A stretch of 64,000 nucleotides of DNA from Okapia johnstoni (GCA_024291935.2 JAGTYA010000026.1:2653501-2717500), one strand, 5' to 3'. Counted from the stretch's first letter, positions 43,661 through 54,678 are shown. Numbers and translations: made by a program. Notes: generated by a model from the letters alone, not told the origin.

Positions 43661-45404
43661 CTAAGGGGGATTTATAAGTGGTAGCGTGGACCTTTGCCCA
43701 GGAGGTCACAGTATCCTTAAGGAGGCCAGAGGACAGCCCTGTCTTAATAGGAATTAGGCCGCTTTGCAAGTGGCTGGACGTAAAACTCCTGGGGCGCAGG
43801 CTTCTCCTGGAAGCCGGTTCCATTATTGTGCTGGGGAATTTCTGCTTTTCCAAGAAGAAAGAATTGAGTGGAAAGCTGGTGCTTCTTTGGGCTCCTTTGG
43901 AAGAGGCTGTAATTCTTCTGGAATCAAAAGGAGCCCTTGTCGAATACAGTGATTTTGCCTATAAAGGTGGTTCCCTGTGGGCACTGTTGACAGCACTTGG
44001 CTGCTCTGAGCAAATTAGATCCCTTTGGGGGGTGGGGGAGGGGAGGGAATCTTCCTGCCTCCTGGCTCCCAGCACAGTTGCTTTAGAAAGCCCTATTCAT
44101 ATGCAGGTGTGTTTCCCAGAGGGTTTCCTTCTTTTGTTTTTCTGAAGTGCTTGGGGCTGTGGGCACATCCCCCTTGCTGGCATCTAGGGGTCACTGCGGG
44201 CAGGCAATTTGGTCCAGGCCTCTGGGGGACCCCTGTGTAGGAGAAGCCCTGGACTGTGGGGTCAGGTGTGAGGCATGCCACCAGGAGAAGGAGGAAGGCA
44301 TTCCAAGATAGCGATGCATTTTGTATTTCATCAGTGATGGGGAAAAGGAGGGAAGAAAAAGCTTGAAATAAGAAAAAGGTGTGGGGAGTTAACCAGTGTG
44401 CAGGAAAACAATAGTCACACTGATTTTTATAGAAAAATAATTCTTTATCTTACACACTCTATTTCCAAATGGTAGAGTCCTGGTGTCCTTGTCACCTCTG
44501 GTGAGTGCAGGAGGCTTTTCCAAAGTGGGGCTCAGTTTGGGAGGTGCTGAGGGAATTGTGGGGTGCCTTCAGTGTGGATCCCAGCCCCTGGTTGCTGAAC
44601 TCAGTTCCCCAAGGCCCAGCTTGGCAACAGGCTTTCAGACCTGGAGTCTGTCGTTGCTCCTGGAGTCCGGGGTGGGGGAAGTGTGTGGCTGGAAAAGCCA
44701 GGAGAAGAGTACAACCACAGCCTCCCTGCGCCTCACACTGTCCCGAGCCCCACGTAGGGAACATTTAGGATCTTCCAAGTCACCCTGGGACCAGTTTATT
44801 GAATCCTCTGCTTTGTGGGAAGGAATAGATTGAGGAGGAAAGCACCCAAACAAAGGCTGGATCGTTTTCGTCTTGGAAGCCCTCTCGCCCTCACCTGGGA
44901 CTGGCTGGGTGCAGGGCTCAGAGCCAGGCCAGGGGACCCTTGTGACCTGGCCTCCTCCCCTGACCCGCCCACCCGAATAAGGGGCTGGGCAATCATTCAG
45001 AGGTGATCCAGGTTATACTGGATTTTCTCTGTGTCTTGCAAACATGAGCCCATCAAACAGTCATCTGGGTCCCTCGAGCTGGCCGCAGGGGGCCACCCGA
45101 GGTTCCAGGCTAGAGGGGAGAAGTGTGGGCTAGACAGTTGTTGCTGGTGGCACAGGAGCTGTGATGGAGGTGACCGTCAGGTGCTGTAGCGCACAGATAG
45201 GGGCCCCTCTGGGAAAGGAAGGTGAGGGGGACCTAAAAACACCTGGACGAGGCCTGGGGTGTCAGATCATGTCGTGGTGATGCCCTGGGACCTGGCAGGA
45301 ATGTTTGGTTCTTATTCTGCCCGCTGTAAGTTTTTCCCCTTCTGCCCAGCATGGCGCTGTATTTTGCTGTAGATGACCTCATCCAGGTTTCTTGAAACTC
45401 CAGG
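43661..45404. other. Single-copy block downstream of the CpG island
   Basis: About 1.7 kb without a clear repeat, the longest such block 3' of the island. A 155-codon frame (43678-44145, +) starts MVAWTFAQEV and has a hydrophobic C-terminal end, but there is no homologue I recognise and no splice signal that fits an exon. Frames at 44483-44853 overlap on both strands. If the island gene reads rightward, this is probably intron. Confidence 0.45.
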
Positions 45405-45545
45405 AAGAGAAGGACTTCCCTGGTGGTCCAGTGGATAAGACTCCGCTCTGCACTGAAGGGGATGAAGGTTCAGTCCCTGGTCGGGGAGCTAAGATCCTGC
45501 GTGCCTCAGGGCCAAAAATCTGAAACATAAAGCAGAAGCAATATT

Positions 45546-45790
45546 GCTGTTGTTGTTCAGTTGCTAAGTTGTGTCCCACCCCATGGGCTGCAGCAGCCAG
45601 TCTTCCCTGTCCTTCACTGTCTCCCAGAGTCTGCTCATGTCTGTCGAGTCGGTGATGCCATCCAATCTTCTCATCCTCTGTCACCCCCTTCTCCTCCTGC
45701 CTCAATCTTTCCCAGCATCAGGGTCTTTTCCAATGAGCTGGCTCTTCCCATCAGGTGGCCGAAGTATTAGAACTTTAGCTTCAGCACTGT
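45546..45790 (-). mobile_element. BovB LINE 3' fragment inside CHR
   Basis: Antisense BovB of about 245 bp: TGTTGTTGTTCAGTTGCTAA, CACCCCATGGGCTGCAGC, CCATCCAATCTTCTCATCCT, to GAACTTTAGCTTCAGCAC. A short (TGTTGT)n stretch at its tail matches the CAACAA tail of other BovB copies. Confidence 0.9.
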
Positions 45791-45827
45791 AACAAATTCA
45801 ATAAAGTTTTTAAAAAATGGTCCGCAT

Positions 45828-45853
45828 CAAAACAAAACAAAACAAAACAAAAC
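45828..45853. repeat. (AAAAC)n microsatellite
   Basis: Five AAAAC units forming the A-rich tail of the CHR SINE. Confidence 0.92.
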
Positions 45854-45874
45854 CCTCCATAAAGAGATCAGTGC

Positions 45875-45968
45875 AATTGGTTATTCCCATTTTACAGATC
45901 AGGAGCCTGAAGCCCAGAGGAGTGAAGCCGCTTGCCCCAGACCACACAGCAAGGGAATGTGGGAGCTG
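45875..45968 (-). repeat. MIR SINE fragment
   Basis: TTCCCATTTTACAGATCAGG, GAAGCCCAGAGGAGTGAAGC and CCAGACCACACAGCAAGGGA are the antisense MIR core in order. Confidence 0.85.
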
Positions 45969-47109
45969 GGGTCGCACCGGGCAGCCTGGAAGAGCCTAGC
46001 CCTAAGCCCCCACACCGCACACGTCACCCAGTGGGAAAACTCATCCTGTTAGAAATTTATTTTTCTTGTTACTATGGTGTGAGAAAAGCTGTAGCCAGCA
46101 AGTGAAAACCAGAGTTTCTGATCACACTTCCTGATGTGATAGACGTTTTTTTTTTTCTTTTTCGTTGAAAGCAGATACAAGAAATGCTTTGAAGGGGCTC
46201 AAAATGTTACTGTCACTGGCTCCCGTGGTCATTCTGAAGAGGGTCTCAGGGCGGCAAGGATGCATGCAGCACAGGCCTGGCCACCACCGAAGGGGCTTCC
46301 AGTCTTGGTGGAAGGGTAGGGAGCCTGCGTCCCCACTGGGCAGACCTGAGCTGGCCCGGGGCTCGGGGCCAGTGTGCCGGGTCAGAGCTGATGGATGTGC
46401 CCCGGGGGTGGGCCCGCTGAGGCTCCTGTCACCTCCTGGGGGGGGGGGGTAGTGGCAGAAGCCAGTGCAGGGAGGGGCGGGACAGGGCTTGACAACTGTC
46501 CTGGGGAGGTTTCCAGAGTGCTTCCTTTGACTCCGGAGGGAATGAAGCCACAGGCTCCAGAGGCCAAAGCTGCCGAGCTCCTCCGTGCCTTCCCTTCCTT
46601 CCTCTCCCTCCCGCCTCTCTCTCCCCCTTCCCACCATCCTTCCTTCCCCCTGCCTCCCACTTTCTTTCCTTCTTTCTTGTCTTTTTTCTTAGGTATATAG
46701 TCGTCTTTATTCTGAGTCATGAATCCGTTAGAAACTGACACACACAAACCCCTTCATTAAGCCTGCGAGATTCTCACGGGCGTCTGCGTCCCACTGGTTG
46801 AGAATCCACACTTGTTGAGAATCCACGGTTTGCTTGCGAATGGGGCAGGGGCGGGGGAAGGCCAACATCCCAGCGTCCCTATGACACGTTCCTGCCTCGT
46901 CTGGGGCCTGAAAGGGTCTCAGGGCCTCCCGGATCGCCACGCTACGATGTCGTCACACACCTGCCCACACTCAGGTGTCTTCTGGATTCCTTACAAGTCA
47001 GTGGGCACCTGGTGATGGAACATTCTGTTTCTCTGCTGGCTCTTGCGGGGCAAGTCCAGGGTTATATGTGGTGCCCAAATTTAACGCTGTCAAATCGTCC
47101 AGGCTTAGC
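45969..47109. other. Single-copy stretch
   Basis: No gene recognised. Contains a poly-G run at 46439-46449 and the pyrimidine tract listed separately. Confidence 0.4.
46588..46690 (+). repeat. Polypyrimidine tract
   Basis: About 100 bp made almost wholly of C and T on the + strand (mixed CCTT, CTCC and CTTT units), broken by a few purines. Such tracts can adopt triplex structure. It is probably a decayed (CCTT)n microsatellite. Confidence 0.85.
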
Positions 47110-47255
47110 CTCCAGAATGGAGAAGGAAATGGCAGCCCACTCCAGTGTTCTTGCCTGGAGAATCCCAGGGACGGGGGAGCCTGGTGGGCTGCCGTCTATG
47201 GGGTCCCACAGAGTCGGACACGACTGAAGTGACTTAGCAGCAGCAGTCTCCAGAA
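47110..47255 (+). mobile_element. BOV-A2 monomer with target duplication
   Basis: One unit only of BOV-A2: GGAGAAGGAAATGGCAGCCC to CGACTGAAGTGACTTAGCAG with an AGC tail. The flanking CTCCAGAA occurs at 47110-47117 and 47248-47255. Very similar to the second unit of the 32.7-kb dimer. Confidence 0.93.
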
Positions 47256-47329
47256 ACAGCACGTTACTCACTTTGCCGACTCTCCCTGCCGAATAAAGGG
47301 CCCCAGAGCATTAAGTGTTTTTTGTTTTT

Positions 47330-47515
47330 GAAGATGTTTTTGATGTGGACCGTTTTTAAAGTCTTTATTGAATGTGATGCTCCCTTTTATGTGTGTTGGT
47401 GTTTTGGCCCAGAGGCATGTGGGATCTTAGCTTCCCAACCAGAAATCTAACTTGCACCCACTGTATTGGAAGCAAAGTCTTAGCCACTGGACCAGCAGGG
47501 AAGTGCCCCCCACTG
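47330..47515 (-). mobile_element. CHR-type SINE
   Basis: Antisense CHR: GAGGCATGTGGGATCTTAGC, TTCCCAACCAGAAATCTAAC, CACTGTATTGGAAGCAAAGTC, GGACCAGCAGGGAAGTGCC. More diverged than the 2.6- and 13.7-kb copies. Confidence 0.8.
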
Positions 47516-47791
47516 CATTTTCAAGGCAGCTTCTAAAGTTGTGCTTCGTAGGTTTAAATATTTGCCAAGGACGTAGAACTTGGTTTGGGGAGTAAACACT
47601 GACATTTGGAAAGTAACTGTTCCCTAACTTGAACTGTATCTGCTGCAGCCTAAGGTGTGACTTGACACCCACCTTTTCTTCACAGGTAACTGAGGGCCTC
47701 TGGGGAGGTTCTTGGCTCCTCTCCTTTCCTGAATTTATACCCCCTGCTTCCCTGAGGCGTTTTACCCTGATGTCATAGACTTTTTTCTTTG
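47516..47791. other. Single-copy stretch
   Basis: Nothing recognised. Confidence 0.35.
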
Positions 47792-48142
47792 TTGTTCAAT
47801 CGCTAACTCATGTCCAGCTCTCTGCAGCTCCATGGACTGCAGCCCGCCAGGCTTCCCTGTCCTTCACTATTTCCCCGAGTTTGCTCAGATTCACGTCCAT
47901 TGAGTAAATGATGTTATCTCACTATCTCATCCTATGCAACCCTCTTCTCCTTTTGCCTTCAATCTTTCCCAGCATCAGGATCTTTTCCAGTGAGTTGGCT
48001 CTTTGCATCAGGTGGCCAAAGTATTGGAGCTTCAGCTTCAGCATCAGTCCTTCCAGTGAATATTCAAGGTTGACTTTCTTTAGGACTGACCGGTTTGATC
48101 TCCCTGTAGTCCAAGGGACTCTGAGGAGTCCTCTCCAGCTTT
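47792..48142 (-). mobile_element. BovB LINE 3' fragment
   Basis: Antisense BovB: TTTGTTGTTCAATCGCTAAC, CATGGACTGCAGCCCGCCAG, then coding antisense to GATCTCCCTGTAGTCCAAGG and TCCTCTCCAGC. Frame broken at several sites. Confidence 0.9.
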
Positions 48143-50043
48143 TGGCTCTTTATGCTTGTTGGTCTCTTATGAATTGATCAAGCATAGTTCTCTGCAAGGA
48201 AAATATCCATACATTGACTTTAAAATTTTCCTGTGACCTCAAGCTGCTAAATATTAAAAAAACGAATCCCTTTTGGATTGAGAAAGCCCTGCAATCAAGC
48301 AGTGTAAGTACATGGCAGATTTTTAGAAATAAAAAATATTCCCGGAAATGCCTCTCTTAGCGATCAGGAGGTGGGTGTTTCAGGTGTTTGAATTAAAGCC
48401 TTTGTTTGGGGTTCAGGAGTCTGCTCCCCACAAGATTCAGAGAGGGCTGGAAGGCTTTTGGTAGGTAAAAGATGGGAGGGGCTGCTGGGGAAAGGGGGGT
48501 GTCCCAGTCCTTTCTGTGACAGAGTGATTTCGGGGAAGACTGATTCTCTTTAGACTGGGCCCCTTGGAAAAGGGTTCCACTTTGGAGCCCCCGCAGGGGA
48601 GGAGAGGGGCATGAAAGATTCAGCGCAGCCCTCACGGTTCTGGCAGGTGGTTCCCCCCGGGGATGGGGTGACACCTGGGTGACCGAAGTGGCACGGGATA
48701 CCACCTGCTGCTCCACAAGGGCCAGGCCCTGTGGACGGGGAGTCCTGCCCCAAACTGTGCTCACTCAGAGCTCCTCCCAGGGCTGCGCAGGAGTGAGAGG
48801 CAGGGCCCATCGTCCTGGCCGGGTGGGGAGCGGCTCCCCCCAGGACCCTTCCCGGGGCTCTCAGGCACCCGTGGTGTGGCTTGAGCCCGAGGAAGGGCAG
48901 GACGGAGCTGTGGGACTGTGGCCCTTCAGACTGGGTCCCAGGAGAGGCCCAGGGAGAGGGTCACACTTGCTGGGGCCCTGCCTGGAGGAGGGGAAATGAG
49001 CCCTGGAACCTTCCTGGAAATTCTGGGCCCCCTGCCCTGAGGAGGAGGCAGGCTGGGTGAGTGGTGGAGGGGTGCTTCTGCCCGCTTGACCGCGCCCCTC
49101 AAAGGCCAGGGCACAGTAGCTCGTTTCTCGGGATTTTCCTGATCCCCGACCCCATCACCCTGGACTGGGTCTGGCAAACTGCAGGCGTTGGCATGTGCTG
49201 CATGGGGGACCCTGCATGGGGTCACCAGGCAGACAGGTCCCCAGGAAAGGACCAGGTCTTGTTTCTCTGTTGCCCAGGGTTGGGAGGGCACTGGTTCAGA
49301 GTAGCCCTTGTCACACGGCTGGATGGCATCAGTGGGTCCAGACTTCCCCTCCCATGCGGGTGTTCAGCTCCCAGGCAGGCCACTGGCCCACTCTTTCTTG
49401 GCCTCACCCTGAGAGTTCAGAACCGGGGACAGTCTGGCCGCTCCCTGCCACCCGCCTCCAGGATGCCGGGTCGTGGCAGGTGGCATGTGGATTTACATCC
49501 TCCTGGACGACCATCGGGGTGTTCACAAAGCTGGCATCCGGGGAAGTGGGGTGGGGCAAACCTTCAGCTGTGGTTAAATGGTTTTGTTGTTGAACGCGGA
49601 GTCCAGGTGAAGCTGGGGGTGGAATTCCTGAAGACGGCTGTGGCAAGCCTGGCCTGTGTGGTTAATGATTCTCCAGACACGGGGTGGTGATTGGCATGCT
49701 CTGGGTTTCCAAGGGTTTCAAGGCTTCTTGGCTTTCCTGCAGGGAAATGGTCCAAAACTGCGTGGGGGGCCACCTGATGTAGGTGTGTCCTGATTCTCTG
49801 GGGTCTTTATGGGTGTGTCCCAGGCCGGCGAGTGACGGCAGGGGTGTCTGGATTCTGCTTTCTCTCCATCAGCCTGCTTCTGATGAGGGTGTTTGGGTTG
49901 AGGGGGGCAGACACCCAGTCAGACCAGGGTCGGAGGTGTATTAGGGGATCGTCACTGTTACTGCAGGGCCAGACGGGCTCCCAGAGTCGTCTTTCCCTCT
50001 GTCTCTCTTTCTCGGTGGCCCATCTTGGTGACTTTACGTTGTG
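48143..50043. other. Long single-copy block
   Basis: About 1.9 kb free of recognisable repeats and GC-rich in the middle. The largest frame (49061-49690, 209 codons, +) overlaps a 132-codon frame in another register and 121- and 80-codon minus frames. None contains a known domain, and the amino-acid make-up (Gly, Pro, Arg, Ser, Trp) is that of GC-rich non-coding DNA. Confidence 0.45.
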
Positions 50044-50159
50044 AAAATCAGGGATATATGTGTACCTGTGGCTGATTCACGTTGAGGTTTGACAGAAAAC
50101 AACAACATTCTGTAAAGCAATTATCCTTCGATAAAAAAATAAATTAAAAAAAATCAGGG
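50044..50159 (+). mobile_element. Ruminant L1, extremely 5'-truncated, with target duplication
   Basis: Only the last ~100 bp of a ruminant L1: GTGTACCTGTGGCTGATTCA, GACAGAAAACAACAACATTC, TGTAAAGCAATTATCC and an A-rich tail. AAAATCAGGG is found on both sides (50044-50053 and 50150-50159), so this is a complete, self-contained insertion and not a remnant of a longer one. Confidence 0.92.
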
Positions 50160-50396
50160 TAAGAGCGAGCGTGTGGGCCCGCAGGGTTCCACGTGTGGAC
50201 GCACCCCGTCCTTGATGCAGTCCCGACAAGTGGGCACTTGTGTCCTACGCCCATTCTCTGGGGGAGTAATCAAGGCAGAGGGAGCCAGCCTGGCTACCGG
50301 GACCTGCGCTAGGCAGCCGTCCACTCTGCCGTGCAGAATTAGGGACCTTCCCCTCCCTCACCTCGACACATGGGCATCACCAGCTGGTCAGTACCG
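50160..50396. other. Single-copy stretch
   Basis: Nothing recognised. It is the first part of the 188-codon frame at 50173, whose second part is BovB. Confidence 0.4.
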
Positions 50397-50397
50397 G

Positions 50398-52607
50398 AGC
50401 CACACTGATTATATTGTTTGTAGCCAAAGATGGAGGAGCTCGATACAGTCAGCAAGAGCAAGACCTGGAGCTGAGTGTGGCTCAGATCATCAGCTCTTGA
50501 CTGCAAAATTCAGGCTCAAATTGAAGGAAGGAGAGAAAACCACTAGGCCATTCAGCTGTGACCTAAGTCAAATCCCTTATGATTGTACAGTGCAGGTGAT
50601 GAATGGATTCAAGGGACTAGAGCTGGTAGACAGAGTGCCTGAAGAGCTACGGATGGAGGTTCATGACATTGTACAGGTGACGACCAAAACCATCCCTCCC
50701 CGAGAACAACGAATGCACGAAGGCAAAGTGGCTGTCTGAGGAGGCCTTACAAACAGCCGAGGGAAGAAGAGAAGCGGAAGGCAAAAGGAGAAAGGGAAAG
50801 ATATACCAAACTGAACGCAGAGTTTCAGAGAACAGCAAGGAGAGATAAGACGCCTTCTTCAGTGACCAATGCAAAGAAATGGAGGGAAACAGTAGGATGG
50901 GGGAGACTAGAGATCTCTGAGAAAATTGGCGATTCCAAGGGAACATGTCATGCAAAGATGGACACGGTAAAGGACAAAAGCTGCAAGGATCTAACAGAAG
51001 CAGAAGAAATTAAGAAGAGGTGGCAAGAATACACAGAAGGACTGTAGAAGAAAGCTCTTAATGACCCAGTTAACCGTGATGGTGTGGTCACTCACCTAGA
51101 GCCAGACATCGTGGAGTGTGAAGTCAGGTGGGCCTTAGGAAGCATCACTACAAACAAAAAGCTAGTGGAGGTGATGGAATTCCAGCTGAGGTATTTCAGA
51201 TCTTAAAAAATGATGCTGTTAAAGTGCTATATTCATTATGCCAGCAAATTTGGAAAACTCAGCAGTGGCCACAGGACTGGAAAAGGTCAGTCTTTATTCC
51301 AGTCCCTAACAAAGACAATGCCAAAGAATGTTCAAACTACCACACAATTGTGCTCATTTCACATACTAGCAAAGTGATACTCAAAATCTTACAAGCAAGG
51401 CTTCAACAGCATGTGAACTGAGAACTTCCAGATGTACAAGCTGGATTTAGAAAAGGCAGAGGAACCAGAGATCAAATTGCCGGCATATGCTGGATCATAG
51501 AAAAAGCAAGGGAATTCCCCAAAAAGTCTACTTCTGCTTCACTGACTATGTTAAAGCCTTTGACTGTGTGGATCACAACAAACTGTGAAATATTCTTAAT
51601 GAGGTAAGAATACGAGACCACATTACCTGCTTCCTGAGAAATCTGTAGTCAAGACAAGAAGCAACAATTAGAACTGGACACGGAACAACAGACTGGTTTC
51701 AAATTGGGAAAGGAGTACATCAAGGCTGTATATTGTCACCCTGCTTATTTAACTTATATGCAGAGTACATCATGCAAAATGCTGGGATGGATGAATCACA
51801 AGCTGGAATCAAGATTGCTGGGAGAAATATCAATAACCTCAGATAAGCAGATGATACCACTTTAATGGCAGAAAGTGAAGAGGAACTAAAGAGCCTCTTG
51901 ATGAATGTGAAAGGAGAGTAAAAAGGCTGGTTTAACACTCAACATTCAAAAAACTAAGATCATGGCATCCAGCCCCATCATTTCATGGCAAGCAGATGGG
52001 AGAAATGTGAAAACAGTGTCAGATTTCATTTTCTTCAGCTCCCAAAATCAATGTGGACGATGACTGAAACCATGAAATTAACAGATGCTTGCTCCTTGGA
52101 AGAAAAGCTGTGACAAACCTAGATGGTGTATTAAAAAGCAGAGACATCACTTTCCCGACAAAGGCCCATGTAGTCAAAGCTATGGTTTTCCCAGTAGTCA
52201 TGTATGGATGTGAGAGTTGGACCATAAAGAGGATTGAGCGCCGGAAAAATGATGCTTTCAAAATGTGGTGCTGGAGAAGACTCTTGAGAGTCCCTTGGAC
52301 TGCAAAGAGATCAAACCAGTCGATCCTAAAGGAAGCCAACCCTGAATATTCATTGGAATGACTGATGCTGAAGCTGAAGCTGCAATACTTTGGCCATCTG
52401 ATGCGAAGAACTGACTCATTGGTAAAGACCCTGATGCTGGGAAAGATTGAGGGCAAGAGGAGAAGAGGGCAACAGAGGATGAGATGGTTGGATGGCATCA
52501 CTGACTCAGTGGACCTGAGTTTGAGATAGTGAAGGACAGGGAAGCCTGGTGTGCTGCAGTCCATGGGATCACAAAGAGTCAGACATGATTCAGCAACTGA
52601 ACAACAG
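50398..52607 (+). mobile_element. BovB LINE, 2.2-kb 5'-truncated and degenerate
   Basis: The longest BovB in the window. It starts in the region joining endonuclease to reverse transcriptase, continues through the RT palm and ends at the CTGAACAACAGCAGC tail. Surviving blocks include ASGGDGIPAEVFQILK (about 51158-51205), CQQIWKTQQWPQDWKR and the [13 protein letters not shown] motif A region near 51537. The catalytic YADD box is destroyed: its tyrosine codon is TAA at 51844-51846 while ADD remains. Several other stops and frame shifts exist, so no RT can be made. A 3'-terminal frame 52089-52361 reads [16 protein letters not shown]. Confidence 0.93.
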
Positions 52608-52690
52608 CAGCCCTTCCCACCCACTGTCATCTCAGGGGTGATGCCCAAGCTTCCCTTTCTGCTTCTTGCAGTACAAATGCCCCAGGGTAG

Positions 52691-53165
52691 CACAGTGCTT
52701 CTCAAACTTTTGGTCTAAGGATCCCACTTCCCTCTGAAGAGTTTTAGGGACCCCTGAGAACTTTTTGTTTATGGGCGTTGTATCTACCAATATGTATCTT
52801 ATTAGGGCTTCCCAGGTGGTGCTAGCTATAAGGAACCTGCCTGCCAGTGCAGGAGATGTAAGAGATGCAGGTTTGATCCCTGGGTTGGGAAGGTCTCCTG
52901 GAGGAGGACATGTCAACCCAGTCCAGTATTTTTGCCTGGAGAATCCCATGGACAGAAGAGCCTGGCAGGCCACAGTCCAGAGTCGTGGAGAGCTGGACAT
53001 GACTGAAGTGACTTACACGCATGCACACAACTTGTTAGAAATTTAAAAATAGAATTTAAAAGTATTTAACAGTGCATTTAAAAATGACAGTAGCTAAACC
53101 CATATATGTTAATGTCAATAACGTCTTTTTATGAAAAAACAGCTGTTTTCCGAAACAAGACTTAG
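52691..53165 (+). mobile_element. DNA-transposon-like MER remnant split by a SINE
   Basis: GCACAGTGCTTCTCAAACTT, TTGGTCTAAGGATCCCACTT and AACTTTTTGTTTATGGGCGT, then after the Bov-tA TTAGAAATTTAAAAATAGAA, AACCCATATATGTTAATGTC and ACAGCTGTTTTCCGAAACAA. The block order is that of a mammal-wide MER repeat starting CAGTG.TTCTCAAACTTTTGG. I cannot fix the family name. Confidence 0.62.
52806..53035 (+). mobile_element. Bov-tA SINE
   Basis: Sense Bov-tA: GGCTTCCCAGGTGGTGCTAG head, CAGGTTTGATCCCTGGGTTG, TTTTTGCCTGGAGAATCCCA, and GACATGACTGAAGTGACTTA. It has a CACGCATGCACACAA end. Confidence 0.92.
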
Positions 53166-53325
53166 TGAAAAGCATGGCATTGATCCAGAAGGTCATCAGG
53201 TAGTCCCCACCCCAGGGGATGGGCCTGCTGGTGGCGGGGTGTGGGCTCAGCCAGGATGGAGCTGGTTCGATCTACAGCTGGGGTTCGCGGGGGCGGGCCC
53301 TTTGCTCTTTCGGGTGTGTGGTGTT
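53166..53325. other. Continuation of repeat flank
   Basis: Short single-copy stretch, nothing recognised. Confidence 0.3.
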
Positions 53326-53536
53326 CTGTGCTCAGTTGCTGAGTTGCGTCTGACTCTTTTTCGACCCTATGGACATCCTCATGCCAGGCTCCTTTGTCCA
53401 TGGGATTCTCCAGGCAAGAATACTGCAGTGGGTTGCCATTTCCTCCTCCCAGGGATCTTCCCGACCCTGGGATCGAACCTGCGTCTTCCTACACTGGCAG
53501 GCAGGCTCTTTACTTCTGAACCACTGGGAAAGCTAG
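53326..53536 (-). mobile_element. Bov-tA SINE
   Basis: Antisense Bov-tA: GTGCTCAGTTGCTGAGTTGC, CTCCTTTGTCCATGGGATTC, GCAGTGGGTTGCCATTTCCT, and ACCACTGGGAAAGCTAG at a mutated head. Confidence 0.9.
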
Positions 53537-53924
53537 ATGGTGTGGCGGTGGCAGTTGGGAGCCAGGCAGTTCCTTAGGCGAGAAGACTGTGTCTTGATCT
53601 CGGAGGGGGACCACGTGCAGAGGGACCGGTAGACAGAGGCGGCTGGGGGCCGGGGCGGCCCCCAGGAGGGAGGCAGACTTCACCTGAGGGGAGAGAACTC
53701 CCCACACGTCTTCCTTTCCAGCCGGGTGCCTCTGTTTCAGTGTCTTGCCAGGTGCCCTGGCTGGAACCCTGAGCACAGTGTTGAATGGAGGTGGTGAGAA
53801 GGTGCACCGGTCTGACTCCGGATCTCAGGCGAGCCTCCAGCCGTTCAGCATCACTTGTCCTGACCATGGTGGGCGCCGTGCAGATGCCCTGTCAGGCTAA
53901 AGAGGTTCTCTTCTCTTTGCTGAG
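53537..53924. other. Single-copy stretch
   Basis: GC-rich. Frames of 88-148 codons are unsupported. Confidence 0.35.
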
Positions 53925-54400
53925 CGTTCACGTCATGCAGTGGCGCGGTGTTTTGTCAGGTGCCTTTTCTGTGTCTCTTGGGACGATCAGCTGCATTGTG
54001 TCCTTTGTTCTAGTAATATGGTGTCTTACATTAATTGATTGTTTGATGTTAAACCAATTTTACATTCTTGGGATAAATCCCACTTAGTCGTGGTTTATAA
54101 TCCTTTTTGTAAGCTGCCAGATTCAGTTTTCTAGAATTTTTCTGAGCTTTTTTGTGTGTATGTGCATAAGAGCTATGGGTCTGTAGTTGTCTTGGGATGG
54201 TATCATGGTAATATCGGCCTCATAAAATTATTGGGGTGTATTCTCTTCTATTTTTTGGAAGAATTTGCAATGAGTTGGTATTAATTCTTTTTTCTTAAAT
54301 TGAAGTATAGTTGATTTACGACGCCGTAAATTGAATTTCTGCTATACCGCAAACTGATTCAGTTATACATATGTATAAATCCTTTTTTGGTATTTTTTCC

Positions 54401-54419
54401 ATATATATATATATATATA
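54401..54419. repeat. (TA)n microsatellite
   Basis: Nine TA units within the L1 3'UTR, at the position where L1 copies here commonly have ATATATA. Confidence 0.9.
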
Positions 54420-54464
54420 GTTTATCACAGGATATTGTATACAGTTCCCTGTGCTGTACAATAT

Positions 54465-54678
54465 GTGTAGATGTATCACGCTCAGTTGTGACTCTTTGTG
54501 ACCCCATGGACTGTAGCCCAATGGGCTCCTCTGTCCATGGGATTTCCCAGGCAAGGATACTGAACAGGTTGCCATTTCCTTCTCCAGGTGACCTTCCTGA
54601 CCCAGGGATCAAACTCGACTCTCTGTGTCTCCTGCGTTGGCAGGCGGATTCTTTACCACTTAGCCCCCTGGGAAGACC
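54465..54678 (-). mobile_element. Bov-tA SINE, innermost of the nest
   Basis: Antisense Bov-tA: GTATCACGCTCAGTTGTGAC (tail), CCCATGGACTGTAGCCCAAT, CAGGTTGCCATTTCCTTCTC, and CCACTTAGCCCCCTGGGAAG (head). Confidence 0.9.

Larger units (their letters stand above)
45407..45855 (+). mobile_element. CHR-type SINE split by BovB
   Basis: Sense CHR: GGACTTCCCTGGTGGTCCAG head, AAGGTTCAGTCCCTGGTCGG (B-box side), GAGCTAAGATCCTGCGTGCC, AAACATAAAGCAGAAGCAAT. After the BovB insertion it resumes with CAAATTCAATAAAGTTTTTA and ends in an AAAAC tail. Confidence 0.85.

Noticed and set aside
49061..49690. 209-codon + strand frame
   Set aside because: No recognisable domain, overlapped by other frames on both strands, GC-biased composition.
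52019..52705. 228-codon minus-strand frame
   Set aside because: It is the antisense of the BovB C-terminal region; the same antisense frame appears at 59899-60585 and in several shorter copies.
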